The notes: generated by a model from the letters alone, not told the origin. Counted from the stretch's first letter, positions 46,182 through 56,059 are shown. The stretch is 64,000 bases of DNA from Roseibium album (GCA_001404055.1 CXTY01000039.1:277240-341239); one strand, 5' to 3'. A program made the numbers and translations.

Positions 46182-46781
46182 ATGGCAACAAGCACCAAAA
46201 AGACCGCGCAGCGTCAAGGTTTTAAGACTGGCGAGTACATCGTTTATCCGGCACATGGCGTCGGGCAGGTTACAGCCATTGAAGAGCAAAACGTTGCAGG
46301 TCACTCTTTGGAGTTGCTCGTTATCGTTTTTGAACAGGACAAAATGACACTTCGTGTCCCTGTCGCCAAAATTACCTCTGTTGGAATGCGCAAGCTCGGC
46401 GATCCGACAGCCGTTAAGAAGGCACTGGAAACCGTTCGCGGACGTCCGCGCGTCAAGCGCACCATGTGGAGCCGTCGCGCGCAGGAATATGAAGCAAAGA
46501 TCAATTCCGGCGACCTGAATTCTATTTCCGAAGTCGTTCGCGACCTTTTCCGCTCGGAAAGCCAGCCGGAGCAATCTTACTCCGAACGCCAGCTTTACGA
46601 AGCTGCCCTGGACCGCATGGCCCGGGAAATTGCGGCCGTGAACAAGTGCTCGGAAACTGAAGCGATCAAGCAGATCGAGCAAAATCTTGCAAAGTCACCG
46701 AGCCGGATCAAGGCTGCTGAAGCTGCACTAGCTGCCGAAGCCGGTACGGATGAAGATGACGACAAGGAAGTAGCTGCCTGA
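46182..46781 (+). CDS. carD: CarD-family transcriptional regulator
   Basis: RNA-polymerase-binding regulator, 199 residues. The N-terminal Tudor-like CarD/CdnL/TRCF domain (about 10-70) reads FKTGEYIVYPAHGVGQVTAIEEQNVAG; the C-terminal helical domain has MWSRRAQEYEAKINSGDLNSISEVVRDLFR with the conserved Trp/Arg for DNA. It stabilises open complexes, notably at rRNA promoters. GGAGAG lies upstream of the ATG; a strong terminator follows. Confidence 0.94.
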   Translation: MATSTKKTAQRQGFKTGEYIVYPAHGVGQVTAIEEQNVAGHSLELLVIVFEQDKMTLRVPVAKITSVGMRKLGDPTAVKKALETVRGRPRVKRTMWSRRAQEYEAKINSGDLNSISEVVRDLFRSESQPEQSYSERQLYEAALDRMAREIAAVNKCSETEAIKQIEQNLAKSPSRIKAAEAALAAEAGTDEDDDKEVAA

Positions 46782-46812
46782 TTTAAAACAGTTGGTCTGC
46801 ATGCAACTCTCG

Positions 46813-46848
46813 AAAAAGGGCCCGGATTTTTCCGGGCCCTTTTTTTTG
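46813..46848 (+). terminator. Rho-independent terminator after carD
   Basis: 9-bp stem GGGCCCGGA / TCCGGGCCC with a TTTT loop, flanked by A5 on the left and T9 on the right. Confidence 0.93.
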
Positions 46849-47181
46849 TTGTCCTTGCCCCATCTGCCATAAACTCGTTGTATTAGCGGTTCCAACAGAT
46901 ACCGAAGAAAGCGACGGCAAACGGATTGATCCGGAAGACCCTCAGGCTTCGCGAACCGAAACAGGCACCGCGTAATCCGGACTTTATTGTCAAATGCGAC
47001 ACCCCTCGGACATGTCCAGTGTAGCTACTTCGCAATGAGACGCTGCAAATTGCTGAATTATTTATGCCAATCTCGGACTCTTCACGCAGAAGTGCGCAAA
47101 AACTGACCCTACGGAATATGGAAGTGATCTAATCTACCTATCGGTACGTAATTACCCCGATAACACATCGGAGCGACGATC
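46849..47181. other. Intergenic region before rpoH2
   Basis: 333 bases with no gene seen. The last 100 bases must hold the rpoH2 promoter; I could not assign -35/-10 elements with confidence. GGAGCG precedes the ATG at 47182. Confidence 0.5.
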
Positions 47182-48045
47182 ATGTCCATTCACGAAAAAA
47201 GGCGATTGGTTCAAGCGGCAATGAAAGCCCCCTACCTCACACGTGAGGAGGAAATGGACCTTGCGTTCCGATGGCGGGATCAACGAGACGAAAAGGCGCT
47301 TGAAAAGCTTTCACTGTCTCACACGCGACTGGTCATCGCGGTGGCGTCGCGCTTTCGTAATTTCGGCCTTTCCTTAGGGGATCTGATTCAGGAAGGTCAT
47401 GTCGGCCTGCTCGAAGCAGCCGCCAGGTTCGAACCCGAACGGCAGGTGCGCTTTTCCACTTACGCCACCTGGTGGATTCGCGCCTCGATCCAGGACTATA
47501 TCTTGCGGAACTGGTCCATTGTCCGCGGTGGCACGTCTTCGTCACAGAAAGCTCTTTTTTTCAATTTGCGCAGGCTGCGTGCAAAACTTTCCAGCAATCA
47601 AACTCCACTGACAGATAGTGAACTGCACCAGAAAATCGCCGATGCGATCGGAGTTAAACAATCCGACGTGGCATTGATGAACGCCCGGTTGTCCGGTCCT
47701 GATACTTCCCTGAATGCGCCCGTGATCGACAGCGAAGGTTCGAATGCAGACCGTCAGGATTTTCTCGTATCCGACGCTCCTCTGCCAGACGAGATTGTCA
47801 CCGGCCATATTGATACGGAAAGACGCCGAAAATGGCTGACCTCAGCCCTTCAGGTCTTGAGCGAACGTGAATTGAAAATCGTCCGGGAACGCCGACTGTC
47901 AGAGGATGGGGCGACGCTGGAGTCCCTTGGTACAAAACTCGGCATTTCAAAAGAACGCGTCCGGCAGATAGAAAGCCGCGCAATGGAAAAACTGAAGTCC
48001 GCACTTTTGGCTGAACAACCCGACAGGGCAGTCTACAGCGTTTGA
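47182..48045 (+). CDS. rpoH: RNA polymerase sigma-32 factor (RpoH2 type)
   Basis: Alternative sigma factor of 287 residues. Region 2 is LGDLIQEGHVGLLEAAARFEPERQVRFSTYATWWIRASIQDYILRNWSIVR-type; the RpoH box reads QKALFFNLRRLRAK; the region 4.2 helix-turn-helix is ATLESLGTKLGISKERVRQIESRAMEKLK-like. Divergence from RpoH1 (for example SSSQKALFF) fits the second copy, which in alphaproteobacteria serves singlet-oxygen and other oxidative stress rather than heat shock; the paralogue call is inference. Confidence 0.9.
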   Translation: MSIHEKRRLVQAAMKAPYLTREEEMDLAFRWRDQRDEKALEKLSLSHTRLVIAVASRFRNFGLSLGDLIQEGHVGLLEAAARFEPERQVRFSTYATWWIRASIQDYILRNWSIVRGGTSSSQKALFFNLRRLRAKLSSNQTPLTDSELHQKIADAIGVKQSDVALMNARLSGPDTSLNAPVIDSEGSNADRQDFLVSDAPLPDEIVTGHIDTERRRKWLTSALQVLSERELKIVRERRLSEDGATLESLGTKLGISKERVRQIESRAMEKLKSALLAEQPDRAVYSV

Positions 48046-48060
48046 ATTCCGGTCCATACA

Positions 48061-48091
48061 AAGGCAGGAGATTTTCCATCTCCTGCCTTTT
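48061..48091 (+). terminator. Rho-independent terminator after rpoH2
   Basis: 11-bp stem AAGGCAGGAGA / TCTCCTGCCTT with a TTTTCCA loop and T tail, 16 bases after the stop. Confidence 0.9.
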
Positions 48092-48148
48092 GCTTGGTTT
48101 GGCTCCAGGATTCCGCGCCGAGCCGAATGACGTCCGTTATTCCGCTCT

Positions 48149-49690
48149 CTAATCCACCACCAGTTTAATGGCGGTTCCCGGCGGTATGGTCTTGTTGGGG
48201 CTCAGATCGTTCAGGATTGAGAAGAATTCCAGGCGGCGGGACGGCTCAACACCACTCATGCCGATCGCCAACTTGCGCGGTGTATCGCCAGCTTTGGTCT
48301 TGATCACCTTTATGCGCAGTGAACGCAGCCTGGCCCGCTCGGTCGGGGTGAGCTGTTTGAAACTGTCGATCGTTTGCCGGAAATCCCGGCCAAATGTATC
48401 GTTTGGAGATCGGCTCGCAAAAATGAAGCGGTAGCCGGTTTTCCCAATTCTGAGCACAGCGATCCTGAAGGACCACCCTTGCGTGATCGCCGCACCAGTT
48501 ACACCCGGCAATCCGTTGATCGTGGTGTCCCTGACACTTTCGGGAAGCAGCCCGTTGATCCAGCCCGATTTCATGTAATCGACAAGACTGGAATAGCCAC
48601 TGACGTCCGCGCCATCAAAACGGATTGCAGTTCCCGAGCCGTTGCTTGCCAGAACGGCTTCAGGTGAGTTTTCCAGGATATAGCCTTGTGGAACGGTAAA
48701 CCCGATCCCGAGGGCCTTATGCAGGAAGGAACGACCGCGAACAAAGCCCTCAAGCGGATCATCACCGAACAGCATGCCGTTGATCTGGCTCAGATAACGG
48801 TCCCGGTCACGCTCGCCAATTCCCGGTGCGCCGATCTGCCGGGCCGAGCGAACCGCAATTTGCAGGCGCTCGGGTGTGGAGGGGTGCGAAGACAGGAAAT
48901 CCGGTGCCGAAGAAGAAGATTTGTCTGCGGACTGATAGCGCGCAAAAGCCGCCATGGATTTTAAAAACCTGGAGGCTGCATAGGGGTCAAACCCGGCCTT
49001 TGCCAGCGTCTTGACACCGATGGCATCTGCCTCAAGCTCCTGCACCTGACTGAAACGGGCAAAGGACAACTGGGAGGAAATCAGCGCCTTGCGCGCCTCT
49101 TCCGAATCCTGGACCACGTCGGTCAGGATCTTGTTGGCAAGCTGCTTGGCTTCCGCCCGCTGCTGTCGTTTGATTGCATGGCTGGCGGTCACATGCGCCA
49201 TCTCATGAGCCAGCACAGCCGCAACTTCAGAGGTGTCATTTGCAAGCGCCAGAAGGCCACGGGTCACGTAAAGATATCCGCCGGGCAGCGCAAAGGCATT
49301 GATTGCAGGCGAATTCAAAATGGTGATCTTGTAGCTTTTGGACGGATCATCCGACGCGGCAACCAGGCGGCCGACAACGCTTGCGACCGCCCGTACGGCG
49401 CCATCGTCCTTGTAGATACCGCCATATGTGGCCACAACGCGCGGATGCTCGCGTGCACCGATATCGGTGGCAAGATTGGGTCGCAAGGTACCAGGGACAA
49501 CCGTTCCAACGCCGGGGCCGTCACCCAGCAGCTGACAAGACGCCACAGTCAGAGCAACGCCACCAACGATAAGCCAGCGCAGACGGGTTCCAACCGGCTT
49601 CAGGCACTTGCCGTCCGGTACACTCTTCAATATTGACCCAAGGAGCTCAGTTGCTGTCCTGACCGCCACGTCCTGCCCTTTTGTTTTCAA
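48149..49690 (-). CDS. M48-family metalloprotease, lipoprotein
   Basis: A BepA/LoiP-like zinc protease of up to 513 residues. HExxH is in AAVLAHEMAHVTASHA and the third ligand in ELEADAIGVKTLAKAG. A lipobox is present (ALTVASC), preceded by a helix RLRWLIVGGVA. From the ATG at 49690 the lead before the helix is about 35 residues and overlaps the upstream gene, so the true start may be an internal TTG or GTG. The C-terminus (KAGDTPRKLAIGMSG ... IPPGTAIKLVV) looks LysM-like. Likely role: outer-membrane protein quality control. Confidence 0.88.
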   Translation of the reverse strand: MKTKGQDVAVRTATELLGSILKSVPDGKCLKPVGTRLRWLIVGGVALTVASCQLLGDGPGVGTVVPGTLRPNLATDIGAREHPRVVATYGGIYKDDGAVRAVASVVGRLVAASDDPSKSYKITILNSPAINAFALPGGYLYVTRGLLALANDTSEVAAVLAHEMAHVTASHAIKRQQRAEAKQLANKILTDVVQDSEEARKALISSQLSFARFSQVQELEADAIGVKTLAKAGFDPYAASRFLKSMAAFARYQSADKSSSSAPDFLSSHPSTPERLQIAVRSARQIGAPGIGERDRDRYLSQINGMLFGDDPLEGFVRGRSFLHKALGIGFTVPQGYILENSPEAVLASNGSGTAIRFDGADVSGYSSLVDYMKSGWINGLLPESVRDTTINGLPGVTGAAITQGWSFRIAVLRIGKTGYRFIFASRSPNDTFGRDFRQTIDSFKQLTPTERARLRSLRIKVIKTKAGDTPRKLAIGMSGVEPSRRLEFFSILNDLSPNKTIPPGTAIKLVVD

Positions 49691-50558
49691 GTACCACCAG
49701 CTGCCCGGGATGAGTGAGCGCGATATGAGGCCCGTCCTTCAACTGCACGACCCCCCGCAGTTCAACAACTTGTCCTGCCAGCGCATCAATCCGCCAGCCG
49801 GAAAGAACAAGTTCAGTATTGAAGGTGTCCTCATCCGAGGTTTTCAGTGTGACTGTGAAATCGGTTTTCCAATATTTTCCGAAATTCAGATAACGGGTAC
49901 TGCGCGTATTTCCAAGGGAAACTATGCGCCCTTGTGCAATTACATATGCTCCGGCTGCCTTTTCGAGCTTTCTGGGCGCGGATGCAGAAAAAACCAGGGG
50001 CCCGGAACCGGAATCCCAAATACCCGTCTTGTTCTTGCGCGCAGACGCTTCTGCATGGCGGAGAAATCCTGCACATACACCAGATGACAGGTCCGGTGCA
50101 TAAAGGGCCTTACCGTGTTGAAGGTCAGCGAACTGCAGCAAACGCTTCTCCTCCTCGTCAACCTGAACTATCCACGCTGGCACCAGTCCCCAACGATTGG
50201 CCGGCCCTAATGGAATAGCCTGCAAATCTACCCTTGAATTCGCGCCCAGGTCGTCACCTGCACTTGCATGCTGCCCAAAGCCTGGGAGGTGAATATCACT
50301 TGCAAAATAGCGCTCGCCGGACGCTGCGCGAAACACACCGTCCGCTGGTTGCCACGTGACACTGATTGCTGCAGCTGGTCTTGAAACACAAGCCTCATAA
50401 GCCGTAAGGGCCATCTCCCGCTCGGAAGTTTCCGCCTCAACAGTATTAAGCCCGGCGAAACAGATGACTGCGCAGACAGCGAACCGCGCACCTGCTGACC
50501 GACAAAGATTACGGGTCAATCTCACATCCAGTTTGATATTCCAGCACCCCCTGGACAC
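49647..50558 (-). CDS. Exported SNase-like (thermonuclease-fold) protein
   Basis: A 303-residue exported protein, GTG start with AGGAGG four bases upstream. After a signal peptide (to about VEAE) a staphylococcal-nuclease-like OB domain ends in GVCAGFLRHAEASARKNKTGIW, followed by a second small domain with GRIVSLGNTRSTRYLNFGKYWKTDF, typical of alphaproteobacterial SNase-like proteins. Catalytic Arg/Glu residues of the true nuclease were not clearly placed, so activity is uncertain. Ends inside the M48 gene start. Confidence 0.7.
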   Translation of the reverse strand: MSRGCWNIKLDVRLTRNLCRSAGARFAVCAVICFAGLNTVEAETSEREMALTAYEACVSRPAAAISVTWQPADGVFRAASGERYFASDIHLPGFGQHASAGDDLGANSRVDLQAIPLGPANRWGLVPAWIVQVDEEEKRLLQFADLQHGKALYAPDLSSGVCAGFLRHAEASARKNKTGIWDSGSGPLVFSASAPRKLEKAAGAYVIAQGRIVSLGNTRSTRYLNFGKYWKTDFTVTLKTSDEDTFNTELVLSGWRIDALAGQVVELRGVVQLKDGPHIALTHPGQLVVLENKRAGRGGQDSN

Positions 50559-50845
50559 CTGGCCTCCTCTCGGTCGATCTGATTTTCACTTTCTCTTCGG
50601 CGTACCTTCATTCCTGCAAATCAGGCGACCAGCTCATACGCAAGTGCTTTGTTTGCCTGCACCGAAGACAAAATGATCAAGATGAGATCATTTGCTAAGC
50701 AGGGAATAAGGCAAGTCCAAGACAATCTCCAAAAAACAGCCAAATCTCAGGCAACTCAGCATTTGGCTGAATTTCGGCATCCCTTTCGCACGCCAGACAG
50801 AAGGGCTCGCAAAGATCGAAAATTCATGCTAATCGACCCAAACAA

Positions 50846-50922
50846 GGCCCCGTAGCTCAGCAGGATAGAGCATCAGATTCCTAATCTGAGGGTCACGCGT
50901 TCGAATCGCGTCGGGGTCACCA
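50846..50922 (+). tRNA. tRNA-Arg (anticodon CCT)
   Basis: 77 nt with encoded CCA. Acceptor GGCCCCG / CGGGGTC (one G-T pair), D arm GCTCAGCAGGATAGAGC, anticodon stem-loop TCAGA-TTCCTAA-TCTGA, T arm CGCGTTCGAATCGCG. CCT reads AGG. This tRNA is a common integration site, and the accessory region begins right after it. Confidence 0.96.
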
Positions 50923-51463
50923 ATCTTTTCAATTAGTTAGCCAGTCAGCACGTTTGGCAATACGAGCCGTGTAAGCACAATGTAAGCAGCTGGCGTGACT
51001 TCATGATTTTCGGCATTTCCCCAACACCCGCTACCTGTACCTCTTCTTTTTCAATATCAAAGAATACAGGCTGCCAGAGTCGTCAATGCCGTCATGATCT
51101 TTTGTTTTCAATATCTTACGCGTTAGGCAAGGCCGTCATCAGTTGTCACAAGCCGTCAATTCACAGACATCCGCTTGATTATTCAACCCCATTGTCCAGA
51201 AATAATAAACAACAAGAAAAAAACAACCCTCATTGTTCAAAGATATACGTGTATCGCATACGCTGCCGCCCACCCCGCTTACATCAGTGCCCCCAGAAGG
51301 ACCCGCAACAAACTTGTATCCATTTAAGGACAGATTTATAAAGGTAGTGAGCTCTAGCAGCTTAACGGGCCGAGCAGCTTGATATCTCGCATCCGTTCAT
51401 CGCAACGCAACGTAGAATTCGCCAAGCAGGCGAAAGCGTATCTGCTTTGAACGGAGAACGAAA
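50923..51463. other. Gene-poor left end of the accessory region
   Basis: 541 AT-rich bases after tRNA-Arg with no supported gene. Open frames here lack family features and ribosome sites. It is the expected place of the left attachment end, but no integrase or second copy of the tRNA 3' end was found in the window. Confidence 0.5.
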
Positions 51464-51709
51464 ATGAACTCTGAAATCCTCTTAACATCTCGCGAGCGCA
51501 ATGCCAGGCGCAGACTCGTTAATATTGGCTACCGTCTGCACAAAACCCCAGCCCGCTCGTGGCTGCGTGCAGACTACGGTTTAGGCTACATGATTGTTGA
51601 TGAACGAAACAGTGTGGTGTTTGGGTGCTGGTACCGCGAATTCCAAGCGACATTGGAAGAAGTGGAAGCCTTCATAGAAGCCGAAGTCCACTCTGCGAAC
51701 AAAGATTGA
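51464..51709 (+). CDS. Small orphan protein
   Basis: An 81-residue frame starting MNSEILLTSRERNARRRLV with GGAG (51450-ish) before the ATG. Composition looks like a folded protein (LRADYGLGYMIVDERNSVVFGCWY) with an acidic helical C-terminus. No family recognised. Confidence 0.6.
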   Translation: MNSEILLTSRERNARRRLVNIGYRLHKTPARSWLRADYGLGYMIVDERNSVVFGCWYREFQATLEEVEAFIEAEVHSANKD

Positions 51710-51744
51710 GTCAGCTTTACGCGATTGAACCGAATAGATGGGAG

Positions 51745-51927
51745 GTGAAAAAGTCGAACAACAAGGATCTCGACGGTGACATTTGGAAGCTCAGGGGCAA
51801 GACCGAGCAGGCGGGGCAGTGCGGCTATCTGGTGGGCTTGCATCTGGTGATCGACGTGAAGACGAGGAAAGCGCCCCGTTGCGACGCGTATGTGGATGGC
51901 CAGCTCGAGGATGAACTGGTCGCGTAG
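51745..51927 (+). CDS. Small orphan ORF, possibly a gene fragment
   Basis: A 60-residue frame from a GTG at 51745 (KKSNNKDLDGDIWKLRG ... DGQLEDELVA), GC-richer than the gene before it. No family recognised. Lacking a clear ribosome site, it may be the remnant of a longer gene. Confidence 0.35.
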   Translation: MKKSNNKDLDGDIWKLRGKTEQAGQCGYLVGLHLVIDVKTRKAPRCDAYVDGQLEDELVA

Positions 51928-52027
51928 ATGCGCATGGAATTGGCGGGCGAAAGTTGAAAGATGTGTCGCCAGGGTGTTAGGTACTGGCCGAGCAATTTGT
52001 CGCTAAATTGACAATAGAACGAGGCGG

Positions 52028-53188
52028 CTAGTCGACGGGGCGTATGACGCGGCTTCGGCGCGTCCTCCGATCTTCGGGTGAACGCATGGCTGTCAACAGC
52101 GCTTCTTCGGCGTCCTTCTGCGGATCCATGTAGGTCATGTGATCGACGATGTAGGCGCCGAATGCCTCGGTGTCATGCGCTGAAGGCAGCAGAGCGCCGT
52201 AACTCAGCGGAAGGAATGCGGTCAGCGCGATCCTGTATAGGGGAGCGGCATATTCGAAGATTGACCTCTGCGGCGTCCGGAGGACTAGATTGTCGCGTTC
52301 GACTGGGTTGCCGTGCAGGAAGTCGTTCCGGGACTCGTGAAGGACTTGATAGAGCGAAGATGCAAGTGTGCGTTTTTCCGGCTTGGCCTTGCTACCGGTA
52401 TCGTGGGCAAGCTGGGAGCTCGCTGGGATTTCCCATCGCATGCTTTCGATCAGATCGAAAACCTTGTCCCGATTTGCGCGCCCGTTACCACCCGGGTGGA
52501 CGAGGATTTCGAAGGCGCTGACCCATAGTGACACAATCCGGCCGACGTCATAAAATGTCGTGTCTGTTCCGGCCGGCATAAGAGACGCTTGGTATGCCAT
52601 ATTGAGCGAGCGCATCAAAGCGACATCCGCCCATAGCGGCTCGGATTCTTCGTAACGACGTCGCCATCGAGTCATGAGCTCGGCAAGGAGCGGCTGGTCG
52701 ATGTCGTTCTCGCCAAGGGGCGTGCGAAACACCGCAGGGGAGGATTGTCCTTTGAACCGCGCGAGTTCATGCGTACCAAGAATAGCAGGGGTGTTGCCGA
52801 TAATGTCCTCATAATTGCGGTCGAGCATCCATGGATAGATTGCAAATGCGTCTCCGAAGAGTACACGCATGCCGCGCGGGTATCGAAGCTCGAGCGCGCG
52901 TCCGCGGGTCACCGCGGAGAGCGCAACGAGGTCGCGGAAACTCGCCAGTGTCCCAACATCCCGATAGATCGGAGGGGCAGACGTATTCAGCAGCAGTATG
53001 CTGGGCTCAAATTTTTCTCCGAAGTTGTCGGCGAAGCGGTTCAGGAAGCGGCGGAACGTCGGGTATGCACGCTTTAGAACTGCAACGCGACGGTCGTGGG
53101 CCGGGGCGATCGCCGCTATGCAACAACCGATCGCGTTGTCCAGAGGAACGTTCGGTAGAACAAAAATCGGCATCCACTCGCTTGTCAT
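52028..53188 (-). CDS. HEPN-like protein (Apea-type), unknown role
   Basis: A 386-residue cytoplasmic protein. Near residue 290 the stretch SLYQVLHESRNDFLHGNPV has the Rx4H motif (Arg-Asn-Asp-Phe-Leu-His) of HEPN RNases in an Apea-like context. The N-terminal two thirds (MPIFVLPNVPLDNAIGCCIAAIAP ...) match nothing I recognise. Divergent from the gene at 53262 with 73 bases between. The setting next to a tRNA suggests a defence or stress role; this is inference. Confidence 0.6.
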   Translation of the reverse strand: MTSEWMPIFVLPNVPLDNAIGCCIAAIAPAHDRRVAVLKRAYPTFRRFLNRFADNFGEKFEPSILLLNTSAPPIYRDVGTLASFRDLVALSAVTRGRALELRYPRGMRVLFGDAFAIYPWMLDRNYEDIIGNTPAILGTHELARFKGQSSPAVFRTPLGENDIDQPLLAELMTRWRRRYEESEPLWADVALMRSLNMAYQASLMPAGTDTTFYDVGRIVSLWVSAFEILVHPGGNGRANRDKVFDLIESMRWEIPASSQLAHDTGSKAKPEKRTLASSLYQVLHESRNDFLHGNPVERDNLVLRTPQRSIFEYAAPLYRIALTAFLPLSYGALLPSAHDTEAFGAYIVDHMTYMDPQKDAEEALLTAMRSPEDRRTRRSRVIRPVD

Positions 53189-53261
53189 ATATGATCCGGG
53201 TTTCGGCGGCCCTGACGGCCACGACAGAGGTAAAGATGCGCAACACTAAGCTGGCGGGACG

Positions 53262-54116
53262 ATGAACGATACGGAGCGTGAGGCAATTATTCTCAACTCT
53301 GCTTGGGAGATGATCGATGGAATGGTTAATTGGGCTGTGTTCGTAAAAACCGATCAGGTTGAGCTGTCGAACCTGATGTTTCAGACAAGCGGACAGGCAC
53401 GATTGTTTATCATTCTGCTCGGCGACTTCCTTTCCGAGATACGCGCGTTCAAGGGCGAGCCCGTTCCCCTTGGCCTCAAACCGGTACCAAGCAATGTTCG
53501 CCCTTCCGATCTGACGTTCCTTTTTCATCTGCGTCAGGTTTGCGCTGATCCGAAGCTTGGTGGAGATACGGCGAGGCTTTCAGAGGCGGTCGAGGCATTT
53601 GCGAGCTGGCTCGAAGGAGAGTTTACAGCGACAGGTGTAAACCTGCACGCGATCGATGTCGTTGCGGATTTGCGCGTCACGCGCCTTCGCTATGTCAAGA
53701 TGTGTGGTGACATTGCTAAACACAATCTGGCGCGGCTCGCAACGAACGTCAGGCATCTGCGTAAGCTGCTCGAACAGGCCGGACATCCTATCAGCGAACA
53801 GGAGGCGTATCTTGCGGTCGAAACCTTCTTCGAATGGTTTCACGGGGACATTTTCATGTATCACTCGAGCCAGATCGGCGAGTTCCTCAACAATATCCGC
53901 TGGGCGATCTATGACTATCTTCAGACTGAGTTTCGGCGTTCTTTCCATATCCCGGCGAAGTCGACTGCCAAGTTTCCGATTTATAGCTATCTCATGCCGG
54001 CAGAGATCAACGAACCGGTCGCCGTTGCGATGTATTGGGACGCCATGAACCGGTCGCGGTCGCAACCTTACGTGCAGCAGTTCGTGATCCCAAACAACAT
54101 GAAGCAGTGCTACTGA
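53262..54116 (+). CDS. Helical orphan protein beside the HEPN gene
   Basis: A 284-residue protein, almost entirely helical by appearance. The segment RLRYVKMCGDIAKHNLARL has the GDIAKHN look of HEPN or ApeA-associated helices but no exact Rx4-6H. The C-terminus ends in Cys-Tyr with Pro and Met. Similar base composition to 52028-53188, so the two were probably acquired together. No function assigned. Confidence 0.6.
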   Translation: MNDTEREAIILNSAWEMIDGMVNWAVFVKTDQVELSNLMFQTSGQARLFIILLGDFLSEIRAFKGEPVPLGLKPVPSNVRPSDLTFLFHLRQVCADPKLGGDTARLSEAVEAFASWLEGEFTATGVNLHAIDVVADLRVTRLRYVKMCGDIAKHNLARLATNVRHLRKLLEQAGHPISEQEAYLAVETFFEWFHGDIFMYHSSQIGEFLNNIRWAIYDYLQTEFRRSFHIPAKSTAKFPIYSYLMPAEINEPVAVAMYWDAMNRSRSQPYVQQFVIPNNMKQCY

Positions 54117-54220
54117 TAGTCCTCAGCCAACAAAGGACTACATGAGCGATGACAGCTTCATAATTATTGTAATAATTTCTATATGCCCCGAATCGAAGGC
54201 CGATGAAGAAATTAGGTAGT

Positions 54221-55006
54221 CTAAATATCGGCTCGCAAGTCTGGCCTTTTTGATCTCTGTTTCGCCTTAATTTCATCACGAATGCTTTGCGCCAACTCCT
54301 TCATCTTCTTGGAATTGTTTTCAAAAAGTTCGCGAAGCACATGGGCGTATATCTCTAGAGTACCCAGGTAATGTCTAGTTTTCACCTCCTCGCCATGCGA
54401 ACCCAAATTTCCAACTTCTTTCAACGCAAAACATAGATCCGCATATTCTTTCTCTTTGTCGGACCAAACCTCTAATCTACGATGCAAACTCATACGAACA
54501 GTATCGCCTTTTCTATTCTTTTCTTGAGAAGGAATATTTAGTGCGTTTAGTAGTTCTTCTAAGCTAGCTCGCAGAGCGTTGGATGCAGCAGACACATCAG
54601 CCCAATAAAGTGAGAAACTCTTATCCAACAAAGTTTCTACTAGTTCAGGGGTCTCAGCGGGAATTTGAAAGAGTCTTGGCGCCGGAAAGAACGATTTAAT
54701 CGAAAATTGATCGTAGTATTCCGACTCTCCACGGTCTCCATACCTTTGATCAACACGACCAGAACCTGAGACGATAGCAACTTCACCGCACTCATTCCTG
54801 TTGCAGACGCAAGTCACCGTGAATCGATAAACTATCCAGTCCGGGTCCCACGCCTCACATTCTTGAGCCGCCTTAGAGTGTTGCGGCTCTACTACATTGA
54901 ATGTGGTGAGATCAGGGACAAGATATCCGACATTACACTCCGGACATATGTATTCGAAATCTGGCTTGTCAGAAAAACTCTTATAGACACTTATTGAGGG
55001 AGACAT
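54221..55006 (-). CDS. DUF4145 protein with zinc ribbon
   Basis: A 261-residue protein. The N-terminal part has a likely zinc ribbon (CPECNVGYLVP and, later, CVCNRNECGE). The C-terminal helical half has the DUF4145 hallmark ALKEVGNLGSHGEEV. DUF4145 is HEPN-related and is frequent in phage-defence islands. The ATG at 55006 is chosen; one at 55042 would add twelve residues. Clearly more AT-rich than the two genes before it. Confidence 0.75.
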   Translation of the reverse strand: MSPSISVYKSFSDKPDFEYICPECNVGYLVPDLTTFNVVEPQHSKAAQECEAWDPDWIVYRFTVTCVCNRNECGEVAIVSGSGRVDQRYGDRGESEYYDQFSIKSFFPAPRLFQIPAETPELVETLLDKSFSLYWADVSAASNALRASLEELLNALNIPSQEKNRKGDTVRMSLHRRLEVWSDKEKEYADLCFALKEVGNLGSHGEEVKTRHYLGTLEIYAHVLRELFENNSKKMKELAQSIRDEIKAKQRSKRPDLRADI

Positions 55007-55213
55007 GGCAGCATAAAATCTTAGGTGAATGACATAGAACATTTGATGGCTCTAGCGACAACAATCAACCCCGGACACACCAGCCGTGCATGGCTGATCA
55101 GATATTTTTTACCAATCTGACAGCAGAGGCACTTGCAGGAAGTTTCTTGCTCAACTGTCAAGTGTATGATTTGAATTACAGCAGGGTGATATGCGGTGGG
55201 CCTGAAGTAAGTC

Positions 55214-55879
55214 ATGAACCTGAAAAAGACTTTTCTGCTCGTTGCAGTCCTCAGCGCGGGGGCGTTGGGGGGACTCCATTTCTCTGGCCACCTCGCTCCC
55301 CTGCTCTGGAAGCTTGACGACCCGGCAATACAGGCATGTCGAACGGACCTAATTGGCCAACTGAAATCGCCAGCGTCTTACCGGGAAATTGACGCGCAGC
55401 TATTTACCTCTGTAGGAAACAGCGTGTTCATTACCTATGACGCAGCGAATATCTATGGAACGCCGGTCAGAGACATCCACCACTGCCAATGGGTATACTT
55501 CAAAGGCAAATTCCTGTTCAAATTACCAATCATGTCGGGCGCTCAAGATTGGAAAATCTCTGCTTATCGAAGTGTAACGTTGCGAAACAGAAAACTCTAC
55601 GAAATTGACGAAACGTCAACCGACCTAAAGGCGGATGAAAAAGACAGAGCAATTTCGATTTGTATAGAAAATTCACTGCAAGAAAATGGACTTTCCCGTA
55701 TCGCTGACACCTACGAGTTTGCAGCCGAGATTAGTAGCGAAAGCGAAAACGGCTATCAAGTGGAATATAGAACGCACAAGAACAACAGTGGCATGCCGAA
55801 AAGCGCGCAATGCTACATCGAAAAAGACAAGGATACAGACGACCTGCGCTTTGCTGGAAAAAAGGCCATCTATTGGTAG
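55214..55879 (+). CDS. Exported orphan protein
   Basis: A 221-residue protein with an N-terminal signal or anchor helix (MNLKKTFLLVAVLSAGALGGLHFSG). Cys pairs at ACRTDL, HHCQW, SICIEN and QCYIE could be disulfides. LKSPASYREIDAQ in the mature part recalls proteins that modulate envelope systems but no family is assigned. Confidence 0.65.
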   Translation: MNLKKTFLLVAVLSAGALGGLHFSGHLAPLLWKLDDPAIQACRTDLIGQLKSPASYREIDAQLFTSVGNSVFITYDAANIYGTPVRDIHHCQWVYFKGKFLFKLPIMSGAQDWKISAYRSVTLRNRKLYEIDETSTDLKADEKDRAISICIENSLQENGLSRIADTYEFAAEISSESENGYQVEYRTHKNNSGMPKSAQCYIEKDKDTDDLRFAGKKAIYW

Positions 55880-56059
55880 CCGGAAATGAGCATTCAGTGC
55901 CTGCCATTCTGGCTGTCTGCTCCTCCGCCGCGACAGTGAATGCCTCAGCCAAAAACCATGATTGCGGTTGTGTCGAATTAAAACCACTGGACGCAGTTTG
56001 TTTGCACTGCAACATTTGGCTGATAATCCAAGTTCAGAGTATCAAATTGGAGGATATTA

